Positions 49,938 to 59,800 of a stretch of 64,000 nt of DNA are shown here, one piece after another. The DNA lies in assembly GCA_900318245.1 (NCBI GenBank), contig ONJT01000006.1:1-64000 (forward strand), written 5' to 3'. A model generated the notes under the pieces. That model was given only the letters and a program-made list of their open reading frames with translations. It ran no database searches and had not been told where the DNA came from. Position 1 is the stretch's first letter. The number at the start of each line of letters is the position of its first letter. Both the position numbers and the translations under genes were made by a program. Source of the stretch: an uncultured Bacteroidales bacterium. Lineage in GTDB: Bacteria > Bacteroidota > Bacteroidia > Bacteroidales > Paludibacteraceae.

Positions 49938-50066
49938 TTAGTCACCCCATGCGGGCGGCTCTCCCGGAGTTACAGGAGGTCCCGGAAGGATGGATCCGTC
50001 CATGATGGCATGAATAGCATGCACTTCTGCAATCTCAATTGCCGGTTGATTATAACTTTTCTTCAT
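49938..50066 (-). CDS. 42-residue Pro-rich peptide downstream of giant protein 2
   Basis: MKKSYNQPAIEIAEVHAIHA then IMDGSILPGPPVTPGEPPAW and GD. It resembles the 47-aa peptide behind giant protein 1 (MK-x2-Y-x2-P-x-x-E start, IM-x-GS, then a Pro/Gly tail) and occupies the same place. No signal peptide. Function unknown. Confidence 0.7.
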   Translation of the reverse strand: MKKSYNQPAIEIAEVHAIHAIMDGSILPGPPVTPGEPPAWGD

Positions 50067-50116
50067 AATTGTAATCCTTTCGTTAAATCGTTAAACATTC
50101 ATTCGTTCGTTAACTC

Positions 50117-53100
50117 TTATTTAACGACTTGTCCGTTAGCGTTGTAAACCTTCTCGCCGCGGATGATATACAGCGTACCGTCAATCATCACCTTCATCGG
50201 TTGATCACCGCTCTCGATGTTCTCGAAGCCCTGTGCTGCATCTTTACCAAGACCGATACGGCGTGCACCCGGAGCCTTAGCCGGCTCAGTAGTACCAATC
50301 TCGCTGAAATTGATGTAAGCGCGGTGGCTCAAGATATAAGCAGTAGCACCAGTCTGAACCTCACGATAGGTATTGTTCTGAACGATGTAGTTACCTACGC
50401 CTGCCTCAACTTGCAGAGCATCTTCAGGATCCTCGCTGTCGCCGATGTAGCCATGGAAACCATTAACTGCCTGAGCAGCTTTAGTCTCACTATCCGTGTA
50501 GAAGACTTTCAGTTCGGTAACGCCCTGCTCCGGCAAGAAGAGGTACGGCTTACCAGCTTCCATTCTGCCCGTTACAACTTCGTCGAAGAAGATCTTCTGC
50601 GAGGTTGCACCGTAGAATGCCAAGGTGTAAATCGTAGTACCAATCATCACACCGTTGGTCGGCAAGCAGATTGTACCGTAACGACCTTCCGTCACATTAC
50701 GCTTGTAATCCGGAGTTGCGTTGAAGATCATTTGATAGATCTGAACGTTCTTAGATACATCTTCACCTTCCTTCATTACCAACTCTACATCACCGGCAGG
50801 TACAAATACTTTATTGTCTGCTCCCTTAGGTGTTGTATTCGCAGAACCTTCCTCGTCATACTTATCACCGTTAACATAGATGTAACGAGCAGGGTTGCTG
50901 CCACCTGTATTGGAATAGCTGATAGTTAACATTCCCGGAACAGTAGTGTGGAAGTGGATGTAGTTTGCACGCAGGTTTGCTTTGTTACCAGCAGTGAACT
51001 TCTCTCCACTTGCCTCCAGTTTGTCAGACTCGAAGGTATTATCGTTAGTCACGCCACCATAGTTAGCCAATACTTGCGGAGTTCCCGTAATATTGACATT
51101 AGCGGTAACTGCATTTGCAAAGTTCCATGTAATCGAACCGGTTACATCTTGCAGCAGAATCTCAACACCCTTAGCAAAGTTAACATAATAAACTTGGTCA
51201 GCGCCAACCTCCGGAGTAACAGTTACAGTAGAGGTAGCATTTCCTTCACTATCAAAAGCAGCTGCATTAGCAATCACCTTTGTTGCGTTCGGATTGCTTG
51301 TCTCTGCCGTCAAAGCCGGAACAGCCGATGTGAATGCCGGGAGACTTACATTATAGGTATATACACCAGCCTCCAGAGCAATCTCTGTCTCGCCGTACTT
51401 CAGGCTCTTCAGCGTTGCATCGCTCTTGTCAAGCCATTTAGCATAGAGAGTAGTGTTCGTTTCAACAACATCTACATCGAATTTCCACTCGTTCTCAAGA
51501 GTATTCTCTTTGTACCAACCGGCGAAGCTATAATCCGCATCGGTTGGAGCGGTCGGAGCAGTAATCTTGCTGCCTTCAATTACATCCTCAATGTCAGCAA
51601 TCTGCGTTCCATGCCCCATCATATTGAAGGAAACATCGAACTTAGCAGGACGAACAACCTGGATGCCGCTTATCGTTAAGCTACTACCAGCACGCTTGAT
51701 ATAGAAGTCATACTTACCATCCCAAGCAGCAGGTACTACATGGTACTTGTCAGTCTTAAGCTTAGCAACGTATCCACTACCCTTAGCAACAGAAACTTGC
51801 CATTTTTGGTCATTCTCAATCTTAATGGTATCTTTCTCATTGAGCGGGCAATCCAGTTCTACGTGAATATAACCATCATCACCGCCTTCGAATTTAATAT
51901 GAGACGTTTCCTTCAGTACGCTGATACGTTTTTCCGAAGCAGCTACGTTGTTGATAAACACCTTACCGCCAACGAGAGTTGCATACTCGGCGTAGTCTCT
52001 CTCCTCGTCGCCCTTAGGCTCGTAGTTTTCTGTCAACTCATTTGCCTTCGGAGTCATAGAGAACTTAACGCCTGTACCCGAGCAATCGATATCTTCATAT
52101 ATTGCATACAGGTTCTTAGCCTCTATAATTGTTATCTCATTGAGATCTTCAGCCGCGGTAGCAGTGCTGCTTTGGTTCCATCCAAGGAATATCTTCCCCT
52201 TCTTCGTCGGAGCGCCAATACCCGTTGCTGTCGGATGTCCATTCTTCTCAACTTCCTCGGTACCTAAGTTAGTCTCTCCATCGAAGTAAGTAACAACGAA
52301 TTTCTGTACGTCGCGTGTGAGCGTGAGAGTATAAACGGTATAGTCGTCATCCTTATCGGTCAGCTTGTAGGTGTTGTTACCTTCTACCCAAGCACCACCG
52401 TCGTTCACAACAATCGAGTTCTCTGCTGCCGGAGCATTCCAAGCAATTGTCGGAACAACGGTCAGGTTAGCCAAATCAGCCTCGTAAGGAATTTGAACAT
52501 TGAAGTGTTTGTCATCCAGCGGATCAATCACACCGGCACGCTCATTGATCGTGATAGCAAGCAACTGCGGATTCAATACGCGAGTAACTTCAACTTGGTT
52601 GATACCTGCATTGAGATACTTGTCTGCACCATCTGCGCGTGCCACATACAACTTATTCGAGCCAAGGAAACTGCTCGGCAGCTCTACTTCATTGATACCG
52701 GCAGAAATTTTAGCAACTGCATCACTATTCGTGTGCGTATCAATAATTAAGTTAGCAGCCGTAAACTCATCGGACGAATAGAGCGTGAAACCGTTACAAT
52801 CATTAACTGCAGAAACATTAATCTTCACGATATCGCCTGCTTGGAAGTTCTGACCAGCAACAAGTTGAACCATGAAGTATTTATCTTCATTCAGTTTATA
52901 ACTACTTGCTGTTTCGATATGAGCAGCGCCTTTAAATGCACCTGTCAGGTTTGTACCCGTGATGTCTTGAGCGGTAGCAGTTGCAACAGCCTTGATCAAA
53001 CTTGTTCCATCCTTAGCTTCTTTCGAGAAGTTAATGGTGTACAGTTTCTCATTAGCACTGCCAGCCTCTACTACCGTGAAGGTAGCTGCGCCGGGCAGAG

Positions 53101-55312
53101 AAGAAACGGTCAATACAGCACCTTCCTTGATCGAAGAAGTACCTACCTTCAATGTCGGAGCAACCGTAATAGCATCGTACGAAGGTTTGTACGGCAATTC
53201 GATATTGTAGGTGAATGTACCATCTACATAACCAACGTTCGTTGCTGCACCTTCACCAATCTTGTACGTCAAAGCAGTCAAGTCAAACGGCGAAGCCAGT
53301 GCGGTATATTGTGCGGTCAAAGTAACGTCTGCGGTCGGATTGTATGATGCGCCTGCTGCATAGGTATTAGCACCATCATTCCAGCCGTCAAAGCTCCAAC
53401 CGTCTTCCAGAGTTGCAAGTGACGGCAAAGTCAGAGCAGTACCTTTCCAAGTCTCTTTCGCTGTTGCGCAAGTACCATGCTCACCTGCATCGTAAGTTAC
53501 CAACCAAGGCAGCTGTACAGACTGTATGTTCTCACCTACCATGATTTGTTTGAGAACAATAGTCTTCTTGTCTGCAGCAACCGAGAATTCTACTTGGCGT
53601 ACAATATTAGCTGCATCCAGATGATAAATAGAGCCAGTCGGAGTGGTAGTAATGTCGCTTTGAGACTCGCCATTAATCTTTACCTTAATAGCCGTAGATA
53701 TATTGCCCCACTTAATATTTAAAACTTTTTCTGCAGGAACAACTACCGTTATCTTAGAACTAGATTTCTTAAACTTCAGACCAAGGTAAGGTTCATTACG
53801 CCCACTTTGATCTTTCAAAGAATCAAGAGCGTCTTTGTCAACATACGCGATATGAGCAGCATCTAAAGCATCGCCAATATTATACTTCGTGCTGTTGTCC
53901 AGAACGAGTTGCTCGATATTGATTGAACTCGAAGCAGCAGGAGCAGGAGCGATGGTTACAGTAATGGTATAGTTTTTCTTTGTGCCATCCTCTGCCTCGC
54001 AAGCGATGGTGATCTTATTGCTGGAGATAGAAACCGCAGGAGTCTTTGCATTTGCATCATTCGGAGTGGCGGTTACATCACCAACAGCCGGCATAGTTCC
54101 ATAGAACGGAAGATCTACCGTGTAAGCAAAAGTTGCAGGATCAAAGGTTTCATTAAATGTACAACCTGCTACGCTTAGCGCACTCAGAGTAGCATCGCTA
54201 CTTGTAGTATGAACTGCCCATTGAGCCACCAGAGTGGTATCTTTACTAACCGTCAACTTGCCATCTGTTAAAGCCACACTCGTTGTGCCTGATTTCCAAC
54301 CGGCAAAGTCATAATTTGCTCTTGCCGGTTCAGGAATAGTCAACGCACCTGCCGAAACAGTCTTCTTGATATTGCTTCCGTCTGCTGTCCATCCGTCAGG
54401 GGTACTTGCGTATCCACCCTCATTCGGATTCAGCGTTACGGTGTAAGAAGCAGCATTACTATAGATAACAAATATTTCTTGAGAATAAACCGTTGAAGAT
54501 ACCGTTAGCGTTAAATCTACAGACGTATTTGTAGCCGCAGTCGGTGTCCAAACATTTGTTGTTTTATTATACGTACCTGCAGGGTCAGATGATCCAGTAA
54601 TCACATAAGTAGATTGCTGATACTTGGGAATAATAATATTTTTCAGGACTTTGCTATTCTTCGTGCTAACAATCAAGTGTTTACCTCCTGAACCAATACT
54701 AATTCGGGAGGAACTAGTAGAAACAGCATTTGAAGCCGGAACTGACAACTCGACATTCGATGTTGCTGCAGAACTTGTAAACGGAATTTTCGAATCACTT
54801 ACAGAACCAAAAGCCGTCAATCGCTCAACTTGTTCGTTGGTAGACAGAGTTACAATAATAGTCCCCATTTTGGCTGTTCCACCGCTACCGATTAAAGAGA
54901 AGTTAGCTTCTGTGGTGGTAGTATTTGGAGCTGTATAAGTATACACGTTCTCTGTCGGACCAGACATATAACTACCCTCATCACAAGTAAATCCTCCATT
55001 TTTGCTAGGGTTAGCATCTGTAAAAGAAATGGATTTAAGATAAAATCCGGCTAATGTTGTTGAAACCTTGAACTTGGCTGTTTTTTTACTAACCTGCAAC
55101 TGATTACTACCAACTGTAGTATTTTCAGTATCAGTAATTTTCACTAAACCATAATCCAAAGGAAAAAGTTTAAGGTTTGTTAAAGGAATTTCCAAATCTG
55201 CTCCCCACATCTGGCCGATGGAGAGGGAGAATAAAAGGATTAATGCGCTTAGATAGCGCCAAATAGTTCGAGTTCCTCTCGGAACCGCTTTACTTTGAAA
55301 TTTGTTTTTCAT
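50117..55312 (-). CDS. Giant secreted multi-domain protein 2
   Basis: 1731 residues from ATG 55312 (ATG 55318 is equally possible). Signal region LSALILLFSLSIGQMWGAD. It contains InlB/Listeria-Bacteroides-type repeats (TVTLNPNEGGYASTPDGW to AQW near 289-366; others near 620 and 1330, with FAGWYKENTLENEW) alternating with cadherin-like beta-sandwich segments (SDATLSALSVAGC then ATFAYTVDLPF). The C-terminus (AAQGFENIESGDQPMKVMID then GTLYIIRGEKVYNANGQVVK) is nearly the same as in giant protein 1. Surface-exposed, likely adhesive or sorted by a C-terminal signal. It follows a ParDE-like pair by 74 bases. Confidence 0.85.
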   Translation of the reverse strand: MKNKFQSKAVPRGTRTIWRYLSALILLFSLSIGQMWGADLEIPLTNLKLFPLDYGLVKITDTENTTVGSNQLQVSKKTAKFKVSTTLAGFYLKSISFTDANPSKNGGFTCDEGSYMSGPTENVYTYTAPNTTTTEANFSLIGSGGTAKMGTIIVTLSTNEQVERLTAFGSVSDSKIPFTSSAATSNVELSVPASNAVSTSSSRISIGSGGKHLIVSTKNSKVLKNIIIPKYQQSTYVITGSSDPAGTYNKTTNVWTPTAATNTSVDLTLTVSSTVYSQEIFVIYSNAASYTVTLNPNEGGYASTPDGWTADGSNIKKTVSAGALTIPEPARANYDFAGWKSGTTSVALTDGKLTVSKDTTLVAQWAVHTTSSDATLSALSVAGCTFNETFDPATFAYTVDLPFYGTMPAVGDVTATPNDANAKTPAVSISSNKITIACEAEDGTKKNYTITVTIAPAPAASSSINIEQLVLDNSTKYNIGDALDAAHIAYVDKDALDSLKDQSGRNEPYLGLKFKKSSSKITVVVPAEKVLNIKWGNISTAIKVKINGESQSDITTTPTGSIYHLDAANIVRQVEFSVAADKKTIVLKQIMVGENIQSVQLPWLVTYDAGEHGTCATAKETWKGTALTLPSLATLEDGWSFDGWNDGANTYAAGASYNPTADVTLTAQYTALASPFDLTALTYKIGEGAATNVGYVDGTFTYNIELPYKPSYDAITVAPTLKVGTSSIKEGAVLTVSSLPGAATFTVVEAGSANEKLYTINFSKEAKDGTSLIKAVATATAQDITGTNLTGAFKGAAHIETASSYKLNEDKYFMVQLVAGQNFQAGDIVKINVSAVNDCNGFTLYSSDEFTAANLIIDTHTNSDAVAKISAGINEVELPSSFLGSNKLYVARADGADKYLNAGINQVEVTRVLNPQLLAITINERAGVIDPLDDKHFNVQIPYEADLANLTVVPTIAWNAPAAENSIVVNDGGAWVEGNNTYKLTDKDDDYTVYTLTLTRDVQKFVVTYFDGETNLGTEEVEKNGHPTATGIGAPTKKGKIFLGWNQSSTATAAEDLNEITIIEAKNLYAIYEDIDCSGTGVKFSMTPKANELTENYEPKGDEERDYAEYATLVGGKVFINNVAASEKRISVLKETSHIKFEGGDDGYIHVELDCPLNEKDTIKIENDQKWQVSVAKGSGYVAKLKTDKYHVVPAAWDGKYDFYIKRAGSSLTISGIQVVRPAKFDVSFNMMGHGTQIADIEDVIEGSKITAPTAPTDADYSFAGWYKENTLENEWKFDVDVVETNTTLYAKWLDKSDATLKSLKYGETEIALEAGVYTYNVSLPAFTSAVPALTAETSNPNATKVIANAAAFDSEGNATSTVTVTPEVGADQVYYVNFAKGVEILLQDVTGSITWNFANAVTANVNITGTPQVLANYGGVTNDNTFESDKLEASGEKFTAGNKANLRANYIHFHTTVPGMLTISYSNTGGSNPARYIYVNGDKYDEEGSANTTPKGADNKVFVPAGDVELVMKEGEDVSKNVQIYQMIFNATPDYKRNVTEGRYGTICLPTNGVMIGTTIYTLAFYGATSQKIFFDEVVTGRMEAGKPYLFLPEQGVTELKVFYTDSETKAAQAVNGFHGYIGDSEDPEDALQVEAGVGNYIVQNNTYREVQTGATAYILSHRAYINFSEIGTTEPAKAPGARRIGLGKDAAQGFENIESGDQPMKVMIDGTLYIIRGEKVYNANGQVVK

Positions 55313-55318
55313 AAGCAT

Positions 55319-55372
55319 TAAAAATTAAAAAGTTAAACAAAAAAATTGGTTTATTTATTGATTTTGATTAAT
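55319..55372 (-). repeat. Leader repeat, second type, copy 1
   Basis: AAACCAATTTTTTTGTTTAAC then TTTTTAATTTTTA before ATGCTTATG; a near-identical copy precedes the 85-aa antitoxin gene at 55944-55992. It is related to the L1-L4 leader (TTTTTGTTTAAC core). Confidence 0.75.
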
Positions 55373-55386
55373 CGTTTTCGTTCTAA

Positions 55387-55689
55387 TCAAACAGCCACCA
55401 TCTTCTGTGGTATAATATGGTGAACATATGCCGTTTGTCCCTCTACTGAGTATATAACCGTTACATTCTTGTAATTCGTTCTGCGCACTTCTATTCCAAA
55501 TCGCCGGGATAGGTTTTCATCTACTGCCAGTGAGCCTGCGGAGTTCTCTAACTTTTTAATCTCCTCCTCTAACCCCAGCATATATCTCTTAGCCGTAAGA
55601 GGCGCATGGACTTCTTCTTTAATGAAGCTGGCCAACGATTTTCGGTCTTGTTTGGCTTCTTCGGTAAGCTTCACTTCGTATTTCCTCAT
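55387..55689 (-). CDS. ParE-like toxin
   Basis: 100 residues. YEVKLTEEAKQDRKSLASFI, then YMLGLEEEIKKLENSAGSLA and VIYSVEGQTAYVHHIIPQKM match RelE/ParE toxins. It overlaps the antitoxin gene by 4 bases. Confidence 0.85.
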   Translation of the reverse strand: MRKYEVKLTEEAKQDRKSLASFIKEEVHAPLTAKRYMLGLEEEIKKLENSAGSLAVDENLSRRFGIEVRRTNYKNVTVIYSVEGQTAYVHHIIPQKMVAV

Positions 55690-55937
55690 ACAGCCTCACG
55701 TATATCATTCATTCCGAACTCCTCGCCAAGATCTTTCGCCAGACCATCAAAATACTCCTCGACCGTATACATCGGCTTATTCTTAAAATCCGGATCGATT
55801 GTAAGCGGTCTACGAAGCGGCTGAATTTTAATGCGCTCGATGTACTCAAGCACCTCATTCATCTTCTGCTCATCCTCAATCATTGACCCCATCGCTGTCA
55901 GGAAACGACTACTTGCGATTGCTTGTGCTGTACTCAT
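55686..55937 (-). CDS. Antitoxin partner of the ParE-like toxin
   Basis: 83 residues from ATG 55937 (MSTAQAIASSRFLTAMGSMI); ATG 55943 also possible. The C-terminal part (KPMYTVEEYFDGLAKDLGEE) is typical of toxin-binding tails. It opens the giant-2 transcription unit. Confidence 0.75.
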   Translation of the reverse strand: MSTAQAIASSRFLTAMGSMIEDEQKMNEVLEYIERIKIQPLRRPLTIDPDFKNKPMYTVEEYFDGLAKDLGEEFGMNDIREAV

Positions 55938-55943
55938 AAGCAT

Positions 55944-55992
55944 TAAAAATTAAAAAAGTTAAACAAAAAAATTGGTTTTATATTGATTTTGC
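55944..55992 (-). repeat. Leader repeat, second type, copy 2
   Basis: Copy of the leader found before giant protein 2, including the shared ATGCTTATG at its 3' end. Confidence 0.75.
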
Positions 55993-56017
55993 TATGTTCA
56001 CTTTGCAAATTGCGCGG

Positions 56018-56048
56018 CAAAGGTAGGAAAAGTTTTTTATATACGCAA
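56018..56048 (-). promoter_or_regulatory. Promoter of the giant-2 unit
   Basis: - strand TACCTTTG at 56018-56025 and TTG at 56046-56048, 20 bases apart. Confidence 0.72.
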
Positions 56049-56133
56049 GCGTACGCGCGTATTTTCCACAAAAAGCGTCAATTAATCTACTTTCGCGGGA
56101 GCGATAATATAAAAGAAAAATATATAAAAAATA

Positions 56134-56261
56134 CCTTCCGAGAGCTATAACGCTTGGCAGCGTCCGCGAAGCCCCGCCCTGCCAGCCTACTTAAAAGTAA
56201 ACTTTATGTAGTCCGACAGGACGGTCCTTCACATCCAAAGGATGTAATAGCTCTCCGAAGG
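56134..56261. ncRNA. Candidate structured RNA
   Basis: CCTTCCGAGAGCTAT (56134-56148) and ATAGCTCTCCGAAGG (56247-56261) pair in 14 of 15 positions and close at least four inner hairpins: GGCAG/CTGCC (56156-56183), CTAC..AAAGT/ACTTT..GTAG (56187-56211), GTCC/GGAC (56211-56222) and ACATCC/GGATGT (56231-56245). No ORF of note. Strand not determined; no known RNA family recognised. Confidence 0.5.
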
Positions 56262-56357
56262 AGAAAATACCAAAAATAAATGTTCTAGCCCCGAAAAGGA
56301 AACAGACGGGCGGGATAGTATCCCGCGCAAACGACAAACATCATACCGACATAAAAT

Positions 56358-56707
56358 GCCGGGGAAATGAACGGAGAAAAGCAAAGACGGATACTTATAC
56401 AAAATGTTCTATATGTCGAATTGCCCAGGTATTGACCACGAGATGACCCCGAGACGCCCCCGAGAGAAATAGAACATAAAAGAGCGGGCGAAAGCGGGCG
56501 ATAGGATCGCACTGGAACACAAGAAAGAAGCAGCGCGCTCAAAAATGAGCGCGAAATGCACAATAAAAAACGGGCGCAATAACCGGCATAGAATGCCGGG
56601 GAAATGAACGGAGAAAAGCAAAGACGGGCGATAGGATCGCACTGGAACACAAGAAAGAAGCAGCGCGCTCAAAAATGCGCGCGAAATGCACAATAAAAAA
56701 CAGGCGA
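56358..56707. repeat. Nested direct duplications in non-coding DNA
   Basis: About 76 bases at 56496-56571 recur at 56626-56701 (start GGCGATAGGATCGCACTGG), and 35 bases at 56358-56392 recur at 56593-56627 (start ATGCCGGGGAAATGAACGG). The ORFs on the - strand here are repetitive and not credible genes. Confidence 0.75.
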
Positions 56708-56736
56708 AAGAATGCGACCGAGGTGCACAACAAGAA

Positions 56737-56770
56737 AAAGACATCCTCACCCGAAGGCAAGGATGTCTTT
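56737..56770 (-). terminator. Intrinsic terminator of rpoBC
   Basis: AAAGACATCCT / AGGATGTCTTT, an 11-bp stem with a 12-base loop, followed by TTTTTC on the - strand, 40 bases after the rpoC stop. Confidence 0.85.
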
Positions 56771-56809
56771 CTGAGCTATAAGCGATTAGCTATTAGCCGT
56801 TGGCGAGAA

Positions 56810-59800
56810 TTACTCGTCGCCGTTGAGGGCGGCCTCGGCGGCCTCGCGGGCAGCCTGGATAGCAGCGTACTCCTCTTGGTTGTGCACAGCGATCTTCTGG
56901 AACTCACGCATACCCGTACCAGCCGGGATGAGGTTTCCGCAGATCACGTTTTCCTTCATACCCTCGAGGGTGTCCACCTTACCGCGGATAGCGGCTTCGT
57001 TGAGGACCTTCGTAGTCTCCTGGAAGGAGGCAGCGGACATGAAGGACTTGGTACCAAGGGCAGCACGGGTGATACCCTGGAGGATCTGTTTAGCCGTAGC
57101 GCACTCTGCATCACGCGCCTTAACGAGTTTCTTATCGCGGCGGCGGAGAGACGAGTTCTCGTCGTGCAGACGGCGTGCGGTAACGATCTGACCCTCGTGG
57201 AGGTTCTCAGACTCACCGGCGTCGGTAACGACCTTGCGGCCCCAGATACGATCGTTCTCCTCGAGGAAGTCGAGTTTGTCGACGATATCTCCCTCCAAGA
57301 AACGGGTATCTCCAGCCTCGAGGATCTCTACCTTACGCATCATCTGGCGTACGATGATCTCGAAGTGCTTATCGTTGATCTCCACACCCTGCATACGGTA
57401 AACGGCCTGTGCCTCGTTGACGATGTAGTCCTGAACAGCCGTCGGACCCTGGATAGACAGGATGTCATCCGGAGTGATGGCGCCGTCAGAGAGGGCGTGT
57501 CCTGCGCGGACATAGTCGCCTTCCTGGACGAGGATCTGCTTGGTCAACGGGATGAGATATGCCTTCTGCTCACCGAGTTTGGAGGTGATGAACAGCTCGC
57601 GGTTACCACGCTTGATCTTACCGAACGAGATCTCACCGTCGATCTCAGCTACGACAGCCGGGTTAGACGGGTTACGAGCCTCGAAGAGCTCGGTGATACG
57701 CGGAAGACCGGAGGTGATATCACCGCCACGGTTGGTAGCGCGGGCCATCGAGAAGAGGTTGTCACCGATCTTAACCGCATCGCCATCCTGGTGGATCAGC
57801 GAAGCTTTCACCGGCAGGTTGTAGGTGCGGAGGATATTGCCTCGTGCATCGACGATATGCGCCTGCGGCATCTTGGTCTTATCCTTGGTATCGGTAATAG
57901 AAACCTCTTTCTTACCGGTCTGCTCATCGATCTCGGTCTTACAGGTAACACCTTCGATGACGTCTTCGTACTTGATGAAACCGTCGAGTTCGATGATCAA
58001 CGGGGTCTTATACGGATCCCACTCGCAGACGAGGGTTCCTTTCTCGTATTTCTGACCCGGGGTGACGAAGAGTTTCGAAGCGTACGGGATATCGAAGTTC
58101 GAGAGGATGACACCTGTCTTCTCATCCTTGAGGGTCATAGCGTTCTGACGGCTAACGACGATGACGTCGCCGGCAGCCGTGGTGATGGTACGGAGATCTT
58201 CGATCTCAACGATACCATCGCGGGTGAGGTTATAGGTACCTTGTGCGGCTGCACCGCCTGCCAGACCTCCCGAGTGGAAGGTACGGAGGGTCAGCTGTGT
58301 ACCCGGTTCACCGATGGCCTGTGCGGCGATGACGCCGACAGCTTCACCCTTCTGCACCATCTTACGCGATGCGAGGTTACGGCCGTAGCACTTCGCGCAG
58401 ACGCCGTGCTTGGACTCACAGGTGAGTACGGAACGGATATCGACTTCCTCGATACCTGCTGCCTCGATCGCTTCGCAAGCTGCCTCGCGGATCTCCTCGC
58501 CGGCGGCAACGATGAGGTTGCCTTCGTTATCGAGGATGTCGTGTACAGAGACACGGCCGAGGATACGGAGGGTGAGGGATGCGATGGTATGGCCGTTAGC
58601 GTCCTTGATAGCGCGTGCGGTCAGACCACGGAGGGTACCACAGTCTTCCTCGTTGATGATGACGTCGTGCGACACATCGACGAGACGACGGGTGAGGTAA
58701 CCGGCATCGGCGGTCTTCAACGCGGTATCAGCAAGACCCTTACGGGCACCGTGAGTCGAGATGAAGTACTCGAGCACGGACATACCCTCTTTAAAGTTCG
58801 CGAGGACCGGGTTCTCGATATCAGGACGGGTGTCGGTAGCTCCGGCTTTCATAGGCTTGGCCATGATACCACGGATACCGGCGAGCTGCTTGATCTGCTG
58901 CTGGTTACCACGGGCACCGGAGTCCATCATCATATATACAGAGTTGAAGCCCTGGTCGGCGGATTTCATGTGATCCATCAAGATGGTGGTCATCTCGCCG
59001 TCGATCTGCTTCCAGGTATCGACTACCTGACGGTAACGCTGATCGTCAGAAACCTCACCTTCGTTATAGAGCTCGGTGATCTGGTCGACGATGCCGTTAC
59101 CCTTCTCGATGAGGGCTTTCTTCTCCTCAGGGATGAGGATATCGTTCAAGTTGAAGGACAGACCACCACGGAAAGCGCGGTAGTAACCGAGGTCCTTGAT
59201 ATCATCGAGGAACTGAGCTGCGCGCGCCACACCGCAGGTCTTGATGACCTTGGAGATGATGGACTTGACAGCACCCTTCTTCATGAGCACGTTCTGATAG
59301 CCGATCTCTTCGGGCACGTACTGGTTGACGATGACGCGACCCGGCGTGGTCTCGATGATCTCGCCGTTGACACGCACGTTGACTTTGGCGTGGATGTCGA
59401 CGCGTCCTTCGTTGAGGGCGATGATTGCCTCTTCCTGAGAATAGAAAGTGAGGCCCTCACCCTTGACGCCCTCGCGTTCCTTCGTAATATAATACAGACC
59501 GAGGATCATATCCTGCGACGGTACGGTGATCGGGTTACCGTTCGCCGGGTCGAGGATGTTATGCGAGCCGAGCATGAGGAGTTGTGCCTCGAGGATCGCC
59601 TCGTTGCTCAAAGGCAAGTGAACTGCCATCTGGTCGCCATCGAAGTCGGCGTTGAATCCGGCGCAGGCCAGCGGGTGCAGCTGGATAGCCTTACCTTCGA
59701 TCATCTTCGGCTGGAAAGCCAAGATACCGTGGCGGTGCAGTGTCGGGGCACGGTTCAGCAGAACGGGGTGTCCTTCCATTACATGCTCGAGGATCTCGTA

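Noticed and set aside
56285..56760. Three - strand ORFs of 73-121 codons rich in Phe/Leu/Ser/Cys
   Set aside because: They overlap each other, arise from duplicated DNA and have no promoter or family resemblance.
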